Positions 48,393 through 58,872 of a DNA stretch of 64,000 nucleotides are shown here, piece after piece; positions within the stretch are counted from its first letter, which is position 1, and every line of letters starts with the position of its first letter. The DNA comes from Cytidiella melzeri. Lineage: Eukaryota > Basidiomycota > Agaricomycetes > Polyporales > Irpicaceae. The stretch lies in the NCBI GenBank assembly GCA_022592445.1, contig JABYQR010000008.1, positions 266,390 through 330,389 of the forward strand, read 5' to 3'. The notes below the pieces were generated by a model. It saw nothing but the letters and a program-made list of their open reading frames with translations. It was not told the origin of the DNA and made no database searches. Position numbers and translations under genes: made by a program.

Positions 48393-49306
48393 CACTTAGA
48401 CAACATGTCGAAGTAACAAACGGTGGTACTATTCACTGGATGCTTGGCATGGAGATCGATTACGACAAAGCCTCTGGTGTTATCAAGCTTTGTCAACGCA
48501 ATTATATCCAAACTATACTTAAACGAAACAACTTTGACCACGATCATACACACCGTACACCTATGATACACAAGCACAACTTAGCCCCCCGTGACTTGAA
48601 AGAACCTCGTCAGGACGCTGACGCTATTAAACAATACATGTCTTTAGTCGGTGGTTTACGATACGTCGCTGACTGTACTCGACCAGACATTGCATACTGC
48701 ACTGGTCAACTTGCACGATACTTAGCTGACCCTTCTAAGGAACACTTTGCTGCAGCTAAACAGTGTTACCTATACTTGAAGGAAACGTGCGATTACTGGC
48801 TTGTCCTAGGAAACCAAGCAACTACTACTAATACTTCACTTGTCGGATACGCTGATTTTGACAGTATGACTACATACGGCAATAAACCAATAATGGGCTA
48901 CACCTTCACATATAATGACTCGCTTATCTCTTGGTCAAGTAAGCGCGGTTCACTCGTAACACTATCGGTCACCAAAGCCGAATTATATGCCTTAGCACAT
49001 GCATCAACTGAGGCTATATATCTAAAAGCACTCATTGACGAACTACTGAACTTTACTATGGATCCTGTCAAAATGTATACTGACAGTGCATCAACTATTG
49101 CCATTGTTAGCTCACCTGACGAGCAACATTTGCAACGAACTAAACACTTCGAGATTCGTAAGAATTTCATCAGCAATCGTGTACTCAAGAAGTATATATC
49201 TATTCATCACATATCTTCTAACGATCAACGTGCTGATACACTTACTAAAGCACTACCTCTCGAAAAACTCAAGCACTTCAATGAACTACTTCATATTCGT
49301 GCTTGA
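48355..49306 (+). pseudogene. Copia RT C-terminus and RNase H
   Basis: Continues pol after the frameshift: YFTSVVAEQFEIALRQHVEV then HWMLGMEIDYDKASGVI. RNase H has YADFDSM, GYTFTYNDSLISWSSKRG, TKAELYALAHASTEAIYLK and MYTDSASTIAIV, ending before the purine tract. The TEAE motif reads TKAE (Glu to Lys). The ORF track-style ATG at 48440 lies inside this region; the coding signal begins about 85 bases earlier. The stop is just upstream of the 3' LTR. Confidence 0.85.
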
Positions 49307-49313
49307 AGGGGAG

Positions 49314-49484
49314 TGTTCGACTATATTAAATTAGACGCTTAAAGTACGAGCGCTGTAGTTACCGTATATAAGACTTAAACTGATCAATGCAACGACACGC
49401 ACTTTTGATCCCCAACTCCCACTGTGTGATCTCTCTCGGTCTTGCTCTCTCAACACTTTCCTCTACTTTCATAGCCTTCTAACA
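49314..49484 (+). repeat. Copia 3' LTR
   Basis: 171 bases from TGTTCGACTATATTAAA to CTTCTAACA, directly after the purine tract. Confidence 0.93.
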
Positions 49485-49499
49485 AGCGGTATATATACA

Positions 49500-49920
49500 T
49501 GTCTGTAACTAGATTACTAATGCTACAGTAATGTCATATGAGTAAGGATTGGTATGGATTGGTAATCCTATGAGTAAGAATTGGTAATGCACAGTCCTGC
49601 TTGCTAATACTACTGAATAGAGAATGTAAGCAATGACTGAGCATCCTACATAACTGAATGGTGCTGACTGAGCCTTTAGTAAGCTCAATACATTTGGTAT
49701 ATGAAATATGAGTCATGCAGAAGCCTCATGGGACTTCTGTTATTCAGTCATGGAAACTACTGGAACACGATGCCATAAGGTGCAAGTATCACATCGTGTG
49801 TGGCCATATGATGATGGAATCACATGCTATGTACTATCTGATCTTATCTATCTACATATCTAATCTACATCGTTCATAGATCTGATGTCCTATAATCAGC
49901 GATACAATCTCGCTTTGACA
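49500..49920 (-). repeat. Probable 3' LTR of a second, minus-strand copia element
   Basis: On the minus strand, 57 bases after the RNase H stop, a purine-rich CATCAAGTGGGAG leads into TGTCAAAGCGAGATTG, as expected for a 3' LTR start. The other end is tentative (TGTCTGTAAC on + at about 49500, giving an LTR ending in CA). No second copy is in the window to confirm it. Confidence 0.4.
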
Positions 49921-49977
49921 CTCCCACTTGATGCCAACGTCATTTTGCTTTGAGCTACTTTGAATGACAGCATCTCG

Positions 49978-50456
49978 TTAGGGTGCAGTGAAGTTCACTA
50001 GTCCAAGACTCCCACTGAATTTAGACTGTTTCTGAAATGCCAATGACTTGGTCATAATATCAGCAACTTGGTCTTCAGTTGGGATGGCATATAGTTCTGC
50101 CTTTTTGTCGTCATTTATGAACTCGCAAACATAGTGGTAACAAATGTCAATGTGCTTTGAACAAGCTTCGATCTTTGGATTCTTTGTGAAGAAGATGGCA
50201 CCATGATTGTTGCAATAGATCATAGTGGGACCTTTTGGTGACATATCCAATTCCGTAAGGATAGTACGTATCCAAGCACACTGCCTCGCTGTGTCGCATA
50301 ATGCCATGTACTCTGCTTCCATTGAAGAAAGCGCCACGGTCTTTTGTTTCCTCAAGACCCATGACACTGTGCCTTTGGCCAGAAGGAATGCATAGCCAGT
50401 AGTGGAATGTCTATCGTCTTTGTTCTCAGCCCAGTCTGTGTCTGAGTATCCAACTA
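49978..50456 (-). pseudogene. RNase H end of a second copia element
   Basis: Minus-strand coding from about 50456: YSDTDWAENKDDRHSTTGYA, SWVLRKQKTVALSSMEAEYM and DTARQCAWIRTILTEL. Then comes YCNNHGAIFFTKNP, where the family has YCDN, so the RNase H Asp is Asn. It ends KHIDICYHYVCEF and PTEDQVADIMTK. The stop is at 49978. The frame is intact but truncated at 50461, where the gypsy LTR begins. The sequence is clearly a different copia lineage from the element at 44324. Confidence 0.88.
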
Positions 50457-50461
50457 GTCCA

Positions 50462-51188
50462 TGTCACAGATTTTCAATGTTTCTACAAGACTTGCCTTAC
50501 CAGGCAACGGTATTATGGGTAATATTTAAGCGCTTATCAGGCGCTTATCCAGCGCTTATCCGGTGTCTACTTAGGTGCTTATCCAGCGCTTATCTGGCGC
50601 TTATCAGGTGCTTATTCTGGCGCTTATTCTCAGTGCCTATCAATTGATGCGCTGATGTGCCTCCTGTCTCTGATGCGCTGATGCGCTCCTTTCCTTATCT
50701 GTGTATCACATGATAGAACTCTCTGGAACCTTGTGGAACATGCTAGAACTATGATGTCATAGTATAGAACATTCCATTAGATGATGTCATAGTTCATAGA
50801 ACCTTCTGGAAAAGTCTAGCCTTGTCTTAGAACAAGCTAGAACAAGTCTAGCCTTGGAACTGGGTCATGGGGTCAGGTCATGGGGACAATTGCTATTGGT
50901 TGATTATTGAAGTGGCACCACTAGGGCATAGGGCATGCTTAGTAAGGTAGATTACTTTGCTTACTCATGAAGGTATTAGAGGTCTTAGGGTAGTACCTGG
51001 GGTCCTCCCCTTCATGTATATATAGAGGCACTCCTGAGGGCATATCCCCTCAGTCTTATCCACTCTGTTGAACTAGGACTACTCAGTACTCACCAGTACT
51101 TCGCTCACCACACCTCTTACTCTCTATCTCACACTATCTCCCCCAAGTTTATCAACTTATCTGGTGAGTAGTAACCTTAACTGTTACA
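50462..51188 (+). repeat. Gypsy A 5' LTR
   Basis: 727 bases from TGTCACAGATTTTC to AACTGTTACA. U3 contains a run of a short GCGCTTATC-type motif (50,528-50,630). A TATATATAGAGGCAC box near 51,020 is probably the promoter. The same LTR occurs inverted at 55979 and 62195. Confidence 0.93.
50528..50630 (+). repeat. GCGCTTATC short tandem array in LTR U3
   Basis: About eight imperfect copies of GCGCTTATCC or GTGCTTATC spaced 11-22 bases apart. The same array appears in the two inverted LTR copies, in one of which many CG steps have become TG or CA. Confidence 0.85.
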
Positions 51189-51767
51189 TTTGGATAAGAC
51201 TGCCCCTACTCCCTCACGTCTCTAGACGTGCTGGAGGTTTTCTTTCATTTTCTTCTAGGTCTTGTACCTGTGCGTGGGCCCCTTTTCAAATCCTCTAGAA
51301 ATAGAGGTAGCTGGACCATAGGCTCTAAGTGGTAGTCATGTCTAGGCTTTGCCTTGATGCGCACAACTTGAATCACCCTCTCGCCCAACGCTCCTAGAGC
51401 TGATCAGAGCATATGTTGGCATTATGCCAACATGATGAAAGTGTGCCGCCCCACAGGTGATAGTGGAGTCTGGTGTCAGACGCTCGTTATAAGAGCTAGA
51501 CAACATGACTAGAAACCCATGAGTGCCTAGCCACGAAGACGGGTAACTGGTTCTGGCCGGACTTAGAGTCAGTGTAATAATGATCTGCCAACCATTTGCG
51601 GCACGGGTGGAACCGTGACGGAGATCCTTTTCACCGCCAGACCTGGAGAGAGGGTCCAGGCCGACGCCGGCACTACCCACGCACACACAGGACCTCTCCT
51701 TTATGGAGATTTGTTTTGCACGCCACTGAGCTGACAAGCTCATCACACATTGTCACACAGTTTACCA

Positions 51768-52545
51768 TGCCACTTTCCTGCTACGTCACTGTTAGGTCTG
51801 GTCGCAAGACCTCCTATTCTATCCCTGTCTGCAACAAAGTCACCGGCTTCAAGAATGCCTTACAGTCTCCAAGGAGACTCTTGACAAGTTCAAGGACGCT
51901 GGCAAGCCTCGCCGGCTCAAATACCCCGACAACAAGCCCCTCATCAAGAGGATCGACCTCAAGGAGCAAGCTCGTACGACTATTGAGCACAAAGAGAACC
52001 AAGCTCGCATGAGCAAGGTCTCTAGTCTCATGTCCCAGCTTAGCCTTCTCGATTGTATCAAGAAGCAGGAGAAGAAGGAAGCTGAAAAGCTTTCTCTTCT
52101 TCAACGTATTGAGGAGCGCAATCAACGCGCTTACATTCCCACTCCCTCTCCACTTCCTGCCAACCTCCACTTCCGTAAGACAAAGCTTATGCTTCGTCAA
52201 CAGGAGTTCAAACCGATGGTCACAGCAGCCTGTCAAAGGCTTGAGCCTGTGCTCAAGAAGCTGGACGCCTCCTTCTTGAGTGGTGGGCAATCGTCTAACC
52301 ACCAGCTCAACACTTGTTGGGAGAAAGCCCAACTGCTGATTGGTCATATCTTCATGATCGAGCAGTGGTTCAAGGAGAATCACACGGACAAGATGTCAAA
52401 TACGGAATGGAGAATGTTAAAAAAGGACTTAAAGAGTTCAGGCAGGATTAGTTTTGTAGACATACATCGAAGATGGGGTTATATCCTAGAGCTACTGGAA
52501 GGACTGTTTGATATGAACTCCTTTGTATATGCGGAAATGGAATAA
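51768..52545 (+). pseudogene. Extra ORF upstream of gag in gypsy element A
   Basis: Starts MPLSCYVTVRSGRKTSYSIP; a frameshift near 51,860 moves to a frame with VSKETLDKFKDAGKPRR, then DLKEQARTTIEHKENQAR. It continues with a coiled-coil stretch (SLLDCIKKQEKKEAEKL), LRQQEFKPMVTAACQRLEPV and WEKAQLLIGHIFMIEQWF. It ends FDMNSFVYAEME. The protein would be about 250 residues. No nucleocapsid or polymerase motif is present. Long pre-gag ORFs are unusual in gypsy elements; function unknown. Confidence 0.65.
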
Positions 52546-52715
52546 AATGTATGGGCTGACAAGCCTCATTTTACTCGGTGACAATTTCCTGAAAAGGATT
52601 TAATGTGTGAAAACAACTCTGACAAGAGTTCAATGTGTGAAAAGTGGTGTTTCTCTTCTTCTTATACTAGAAATAGTATTTCGCTTATCCTTTGCTAACT
52701 AAGAAATTAGAAGCA

Positions 52716-54045
52716 ATGGCCACTCAATCTAACGCCGGATCCAGCGCTGCCCCCGCTGCTGCCAACCTCACTCACTCTGTTCCTTTTGGGAAAATCACTC
52801 CCATTGTCTATAAGCCTTCAGTTGAGAACTTTGAGCAGCACATCTTCCACAACCTCAACATAGCCCAAAGGGCCTTTACTCGCACAGTTGAGGGAGAAGC
52901 AACTACCACCATCGTTCACAATATGATGAATCAGATGGTTCTCATATGGAACAATCAGCTGTCGTTGTTGGAGGATAACCTCCAGCAATACGTCGATAAG
53001 GTCGCTCAAGACCTTTACTCACAATGTGCTGCAGACACACAAGTTCAGCGAATGGACACTAACCTAGATTTGGTCAAAACAACAATCACTAACGTGGTCA
53101 ATGAGATCAACCAGCTTCCCTTGTCTCGAGAACAAGGAGGATCCTCGCGCCAGCCTAAAATTGGCAAACCCCTGGAGTTCAACGGCACTGATGGCAAGGT
53201 CAAGTTCAACGAGTGGTTGAACAAGATCTCTCTGTGGCTTGTCCACGAGAACGTTGCTACTGACATGCAACATATTGCCGTCGCGATGAACCGGCTCTCA
53301 GGCGCGGCGGCTCAATACATGGAGCCGTGGACTGACAAAGGGTCAGACACTTGGAACGTGGGAAGAGTTTTAAAACGAGCTCAAGGTACAATACAGTCAA
53401 CAGGACGACAAGGAGGGCACTTGAAAGGAGCTTGACGCCTTGTTCAACAATACAGATCTGGCGCATAAGATCTTTGTCAAGTACGCAGAACGCTTCCGTA
53501 CGCTTGGCAGGCTTTCTGGAGACAAAGACGACTTGCTTATTCATAAGCTCAAGCACGTCATCAAGAAGGACATGCGGCTGGTTATGATCGGAAAAGATGA
53601 AAATCAAATTCTGACTACTTGGCCCCAGTTCCTCAACCTCTTGTTGGATATCCACAAGAAGGTTTATCCTGAGAAAGCGCAGGGCCAGATCTTTGCGAAG
53701 GAAAAGGATACGTCCACTCCTATGGAGGTGGATGCTGGGGACAAGAAGAAGAAGAAGAATGAGAAGCGGAACAAGGGCAAGGGCAAAGAGGTAGACTCGA
53801 CTGAAAAGTCGGAGAAGTTCTGCCACATCCATAAGTTGAAAGGACATAAAACGGATGAGTGCAACCTCAATGGCCTGAAGAAGAAGCCCAATGAGAAGAA
53901 GAAGGAAGGGAAGAAGGATGGCAAGTCCTTGGTGCCAAAGAAGATTCGGGCAGCAGATGCCGAGGGCTCAGGGACGGACAGCGAGGCCGAAGTCCCTAAG
54001 GCTACATCGTCTAAAACAAAAAACGTAAATACTGCGCGTTTATAA
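52716..54045 (+). pseudogene. Gypsy A gag
   Basis: MATQSNAGSSAAPAAANLTH start. The capsid part has PLEFNGTDGKVKFNEWLNKI, MQHIAVAMNRLSGAAAQYME. A frameshift near 53,400 moves the frame; then DLAHKIFVKYAERFRTLGRL, HKLKHVIKKDMRLVMIG, and a Lys-rich segment. The zinc knuckle is an unusual CHHC form (CHIHKLKGHKTDEC, second Cys replaced by His). It ends at TAA 54043-54045. Confidence 0.82.
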
Positions 54046-54299
54046 TTGGTGGCTCATATTGAGGAGGTTCCAACCAAAGATGATGAACCTTCGACTCCTC
54101 ACCCGTCCCCTGACAAGGGTAAAGGGAAAAAGCCGACCAAGGGCAAGGATTTTTTCCGAAGCATCATGTGACTCCCTGCGAACATGAATGCTTAGGCCCA
54201 GATACCCTCAATCTTTTAACGTAGATACTGTCAAAAATGTAGCGCGTTCTAAGAATTCATTTTTTCTACTGGTTACAATTTGGGTATACAAAAGAAAGT

Positions 54300-55978
54300 G
54301 CAGGTCAAGCTCTGGTAGATTCAGGAGCCACAACCACATTCATCAGTAAGTCAGTGGTTGAAAGTAACAATCTGGTAACAAATCAACTGGCATCACTGTT
54401 TAACGTCATCAACGTCAACGGTACTCCCAATAAAGATGGTCAAATCACACATTCAGTATGTGCATACCTAGAAATAGGTTCGCACAGAGAAAGACAACAC
54501 ATGCTTGTTACTGATCTCGGTAGCAAACAAATGATTATCGGGATGACCTTCTTACGCCGCCACAATCCGGAGATAGATTGGGAAAATGGCGAGTGGAGAT
54601 TTACCAGATGTCCTGAACTCTGTGCCCCAAGAGCTCGTAAAAACATCACTGTAACTCAAGAAGAGATCGATGAGCTTGAGTAACCTAAGGGACGTTTGGT
54701 GTCAGACAACCTGGACGGAATAGGAAGTGTCAACCCGGACAACCCTCACATCCACTGGATTGACTTAGACGATCCAGAAGACCAAGAAATAGCAGAAATA
54801 ATTGCTGAACTTTCTGGCAAGGAAGATGAGGGCTTTGAAGACGGCTTTGACGAACAAGAATCAGTCAATTGGAAGCCATGAGTACCAAAATATCTATGGG
54901 AATTTGGTGACATATTTCAAAGAAAAAGTCAGAACGCATGCCGTTACGCAAACCGTACAATCACGCAATCAAATTTGAGGAAGGTGCCTCCCTTCCCAAA
55001 GCGGCTAAACTATACCTGCTGTCTCCAATGGAAAAGAATTCTCTAGATCAATGGATCAAAGAGGAACTCCGAACAGGTGACATCCGCAAATCGAAGAGTC
55101 CAATTGCAGCACCTGTGTTCTTCGTCAAGAAGAAAGATGGCTCGTTGCGCCTTGTGCAAGACTACTAAAAACTGAACAACATCACGGTGAAAAACCAGTA
55201 TCCCATACCTCGCATCAACGATTTAATCAATTGTTAAGCAAGGCTAAGGTCTTCTCAAAGATTGATGTTAGATGGGGATACAATAATGTTCGCATCCAAA
55301 GGGTGATGAATGGAAGACGGCATTCATCACACACCGTGGCCTTTTCAAAGCCAAGGTGATGTACTTTGGTTTCAGCAACGCACCTGCAACGTTCAAAGCC
55401 ACGATGAATGAAATTCTGAGTGATCTGATCTTAGAAGGACATGTCATGGTGTATCTCGCCGACATCCTCATCTTCACTGAAGACAAGAAGGAAAACCGTC
55501 ACATCACACAGGAAGGGCTCAAGCGTCTACGCGAGAACGATCTATTTGCCAAACCGGAAAAATGCTTTTTTGAAAAAATTGCATTGAGTACCTAGGCATG
55601 ATCATTTCTCACAACACATCGAGATGGATCCAGCCAAACTCACCGGAGTTACTGAGTGGCCGCAACCTGAAAAGGTTAAGCAAGTCCAAGCCTTCTTAGG
55701 CTTTGCAAACTTCTATCGGCATTTCATTAAGGACTTTGCTAAACATGCGAAACCGCTCACTATTCTTACAAAGAAGGACCAATCCTGGATCTGGAAAGAT
55801 GCTCAGGAACAGGCCTTCCAAAGTCTGAAACAGGCTTTTACGTCAGCACCCATTCTGAGGATACCAGATGACAAAAACCCTTTCCGTCTGGAAACAGATG
55901 CTAGCAACTTTGCTACAGGAGCGGTACTATCACAACTGGATCCAGCTGACAAGCTGTGGCATCCAGTAGCCTTCTACT
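54300..55978 (+). pseudogene. Gypsy A protease, RT and partial RNase H
   Basis: Protease DSGATTTF near 54,318, then MLVTDLGSKQMIIGMTFL. A new frame carries SPMEKNSLDQWIKEELRTG and FFVKKKDGSLRLVQDY followed by a stop. RT continues with KIDVRWGYNNVRI, FGFSNAPATFKATMNEIL and YLADILIF, where the YxDD box has Ala for its first Asp. RNase H region has GFANFYRHFIKDFAKHAKPL and RLETDASNFATGAVLSQLDP, ending HPVAFYL at the inverted LTR. Dead on several counts. Confidence 0.88.
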
Positions 55979-56645
55979 TGTAACAGTTAAGGTTACACTC
56001 ACCAGATAAGTGTTAAACTTGAGGGGGAGGTATTGAGATAGAGAGTAGGAGGTGTGGTGAGCGAAGTACTGAAGTGTACAGAGTAGTCCTTTATCAGGGG
56101 AGGACCCCAGATACTACCCTAAGACCCCTAATACCTACATGAGTAAGCAAAGTAATCTACCTTACTAAGCATGCCCTATGCCCTAGTGGTGCCACTTCAA
56201 TAATCAACCAATAGCAATTGTCCCCATGACCTGACCCCATGACCCAGTCCCAAGGCTAGACTTGTTCTAGCTTGTTCTAAGCCAAGGCTAGACTTTTCCA
56301 GAAGGTTCTAAGAACTATGACATCATCTAATGGAATGTTCTATACTATGACATCATAGTTCCAGCATGTTCCACAAGGTTCCAGAGAGTTCCATCATGTG
56401 ATACACAGATAAGGAAAGGAGCGCATCAGCGCATCAGAGACAGGAGGCGCATCAGCGCATCAATTGATAGGCACTGAGAATAAGCACCGGAATAAGTGCC
56501 TGATAAGCACCTGATAAGTGCTTAAATAGATGCTGGATAAGTGCTGGATAAGCGCTGGATAAGCGCTTGACGAGCGCTTAAATATTCCCAATAATACTGT
56601 TGCCTGGTAAGGCAAGTCTTGTAGAAACATTGAAAATCTGTGACA
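55979..56645 (-). repeat. Inverted gypsy LTR (solo or recombinant), 667 bp
   Basis: Minus-strand copy of the LTR: on + it begins TGTAACAGTTAAGG and ends ATCTGTGACA. It lacks about 60 bases including the TATATATA box that the copy at 62195 has. Left flank is pol of element A and right flank is an unrelated gene; no target duplication is visible (TCTAC versus GGAAC). Confidence 0.9.
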
Positions 56646-58335
56646 GGAACGATTCACAGCAGCAAATGATGGCCATTTGGCTGCAAAGCTTGTCAGTAGA
56701 CGGGCTATCAATATATCCTGTGCGGGGGAATTACCTGGACAAGTACCGCAACAACCTGATAGGCAAACACTTCAAAGCCTTGCAGCAAGTCGGCATGTTT
56801 CACCTACATCCCGATCTTCTGGAGAATGAGCATGGCGGTTTGCTGCTTGAGCTCTGGAAGGCTGCGAGCGAGTTAGGAGCGCTGCTCTTCTATCACGCAA
56901 TTGACGACATGTCTACTTACTTGGTCAGTCAGACTCAGTTCTCCGCGTACAGAGTTGTAACGTCCGATATCACATTGCTGATATCTTTGCAGTCTTGAAT
57001 CTTCTAGGAGGATCTCAATGTGCTCATTGGAAATTTGCATGATGTCTGGGGGACTATCAATCCCAATTGAATCCTCAACAAGCCAAAAATGCACTCACTG
57101 AAGCATCTTGTCACTGACATCCGCAATGGAGGGTGGGCCATCCTATTTTTGACAGAGATCTTCAAGTGCTGGAACTCTGTTTTCTGGATGTGTAGTGTTC
57201 TCTTGAACCATCATGCTCCGAGTCACGACATTGCAGCGGCAATAGCAGATCTAGAGCATTTCAAGCATCAAGTCAGTGGCGGTTGGTGGAGAGCTGGACA
57301 CGGCAGTAGCTATGTTCGCGCTGGGGAAGGTGTGAGGGAGATGTTCCAGACACACAGCAAACTCCAGCGCCGTCTTGGATGGGCAGATCCAAAGGTTCTC
57401 TCTCCAGGTACAATGGTGCTTTTCTGCTGTCAGAGTTTACTTACTTGTCCTGATGTTTGAGTGCTTAGGAACTGTGCGAAGAGCGTCAGAGAGGAAACAC
57501 GTGGTTGTTTCGTGGGAGATAGGCTGCCTCAAAGACGGAACTTGCATCACAATTGATGCCCGCACGTCGTCTAATGCTTCATATCAACCAGCGGATACTC
57601 TCTGGGAATACGCACAGTCCATGGTTGCGAGCTCCACTGATGTGTGCAAGGAGGGCATGTGGGTGTTCTACGACAGGGCACACAAAGCTATCAACGGAGA
57701 CATGGCTGAGTCGCCGGTGAGCAAACAGCTGTTATGATGCTGCTGTAAATTGCACTGATTGTCTGGTAATCACCATAGGTTTCCGTCACTTGCGGCGGTT
57801 GCATCCGCAGAATCATCATACCTGCCTCTGATCCGTGCAGTGAGAACGGACTGGTGCAGGTAGAACGATTCGCAGTTTCTAGCCAGCCCGATGCGCAGTT
57901 GAACATGCCTGTCCTTTACTGTGAGTGCGCCAAAATCCTAATCGACGTCATTCCTGTGCAAGTAAGTTTTTAATAATGTTACCAGAGACAACGACGAGCT
58001 TACATTTCACACAGAACGTTGCATTCATTTTCAACGCACAGCACGACTGCTTAACTGCAGAATGTGCAGTTGAAGATCAGACCGTGCATCAAGAAAGAAG
58101 ATTGACCAGCCTCACTCAGAAAGGTATTAGGCACGGTGCCATGCAACAATACTTCATCAACATGCACGCACTTCACAACGCAGCCCTCATTCGGAAATTC
58201 CTTCCCTGTCACTTCTCAAAGCCAAAGCCGTTCTACGACGACCGTGTTGGCAAGCATCGAGAGTTCGCCGACAAAGTTTCCTCCGTCAACACAAAACGCC
58301 GCGACGCTACTGCAGCGAAGGCACAAGATACTTGA
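56646..58335 (+). pseudogene. 5'-truncated multi-exon gene of a basidiomycete-expanded family
   Basis: Begins directly at the LTR junction with NDSQQQMMAIWLQSLSVDG, then NYLDKYRNNLIGKHFKALQQ. After an intron (about 56932-57008) EDLNVLIGNLHDVWGTIN reads into an in-frame TGA at 57068-57070, where CGA (Arg) is likely ancestral. It resumes MHSLKHLVTDIRNGG, TEIFKCWNSVFWMCSVLLNH and FKHQVSGGWWRAGHG. Further exons carry LQRRLGWADPKVLSP, FAVSSQPDAQLNMPVLYC, VAFIFNAQHDCLTAEC and NMHALHNAALIRKFLP, ending KRRDATAAKAQDT. I recall similar text in large, repetitive agaricomycete protein families that often sit near transposons; no enzyme motif is seen. It lacks its N-terminus and promoter, so it is a pseudogene. 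Confidence 0.7.
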
Positions 58336-58582
58336 GCATGCAAGAAACAGGCGCAGGACTTGACGTTAATCTCCCACCCAATTGTCAGCACTAATGAACC
58401 TCCGCTAGGCGCGGGATGATGGCGGCACACTGAGAGCTTGGCGGGGGACTTGGGCAATTTGTGAGCTCATCAATAGCTAGTACACATGGTAATCTTAGGC
58501 AATTACATAGCATAGTAGATATAATTAAGAGGGTACATATTTTAGTATATAACAGAGTACATAGTTTGGTATATAAGACTGT
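58336..58582. other. AT-rich spacer
   Basis: Contains repeated TATATAAGACT/TACATAGT steps near 58,510-58,590. No gene. Confidence 0.4.
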
Positions 58583-58872
58583 TACATAGTGTACAAAACT
58601 CACTGATGGCATTGTAGATCTTCCAATTCCCCTTTTCCAGTAAAGCTCTATTTATGCCTCTGTCAGGCTCTTTGTTTATTCTGTTTGCACTGCTCACATA
58701 CTCACACATGTTTCATAGTGTATCGTGGTTATTTAGACGGCCTTTGGGACAGCCACCCTGTCTCTTTTCTGGTAAAGCTCTATTTATACCTCTGCCAGCC
58801 TATGCTTCTGTTGTCCTCAACTTGCACAGGTTTTTCTCCTGTTTGCATTGCTTACACGCAAGTCATGTGTTC
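58583..58872 (+). repeat. Left arm of a ~290-bp inverted repeat
   Basis: Starts ACATAGTGTACAAAACTCACTGATG and contains GTAAAGCTCTATTTAT twice, 132 bases apart. Its reverse complement matches 61185-61473, with the same 132-base internal period there. Identity looks about 80% by eye. Confidence 0.75.

Larger units (their letters stand above)
44324..49484 (+). mobile_element. Complete but defective Ty1/copia LTR retrotransposon
   Basis: A 5.16-kb element with two 171-bp LTRs (44324-44494 and 49314-49484) that differ at 4 sites. It has a primer site after the 5' LTR, gag and pol in copia order (protease, integrase, reverse transcriptase, RNase H), and a purine tract GAAGGGGAG at 49305-49313. Flanking target sites are AGTGG (44319-44323) and AGCGG (49485-49489), one mismatch. 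Two frame changes and several catalytic substitutions make it non-autonomous. Confidence 0.93.
50462..55978 (+). mobile_element. Broken Ty3/gypsy (chromovirus-like) element A
   Basis: 5' LTR 50462-51188, an extra ORF, gag, protease, RT and part of RNase H, all on the + strand. The coding signal stops abruptly at 55978 inside RNase H, where an inverted LTR of the same family begins. Integrase and the 3' LTR are missing. Several frameshifts and stops interrupt the ORFs. Confidence 0.9.

Noticed and set aside
44563..49306. Programmed frameshifting in the copia element
   Set aside because: The element carries multiple catalytic losses and two unrelated frame changes, so ordinary indels are the simpler explanation.
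50528..50630. Short direct repeats as a CRISPR array
   Set aside because: Units are about 10 bases with tiny spacers, lie in an LTR, and the genome is eukaryotic.
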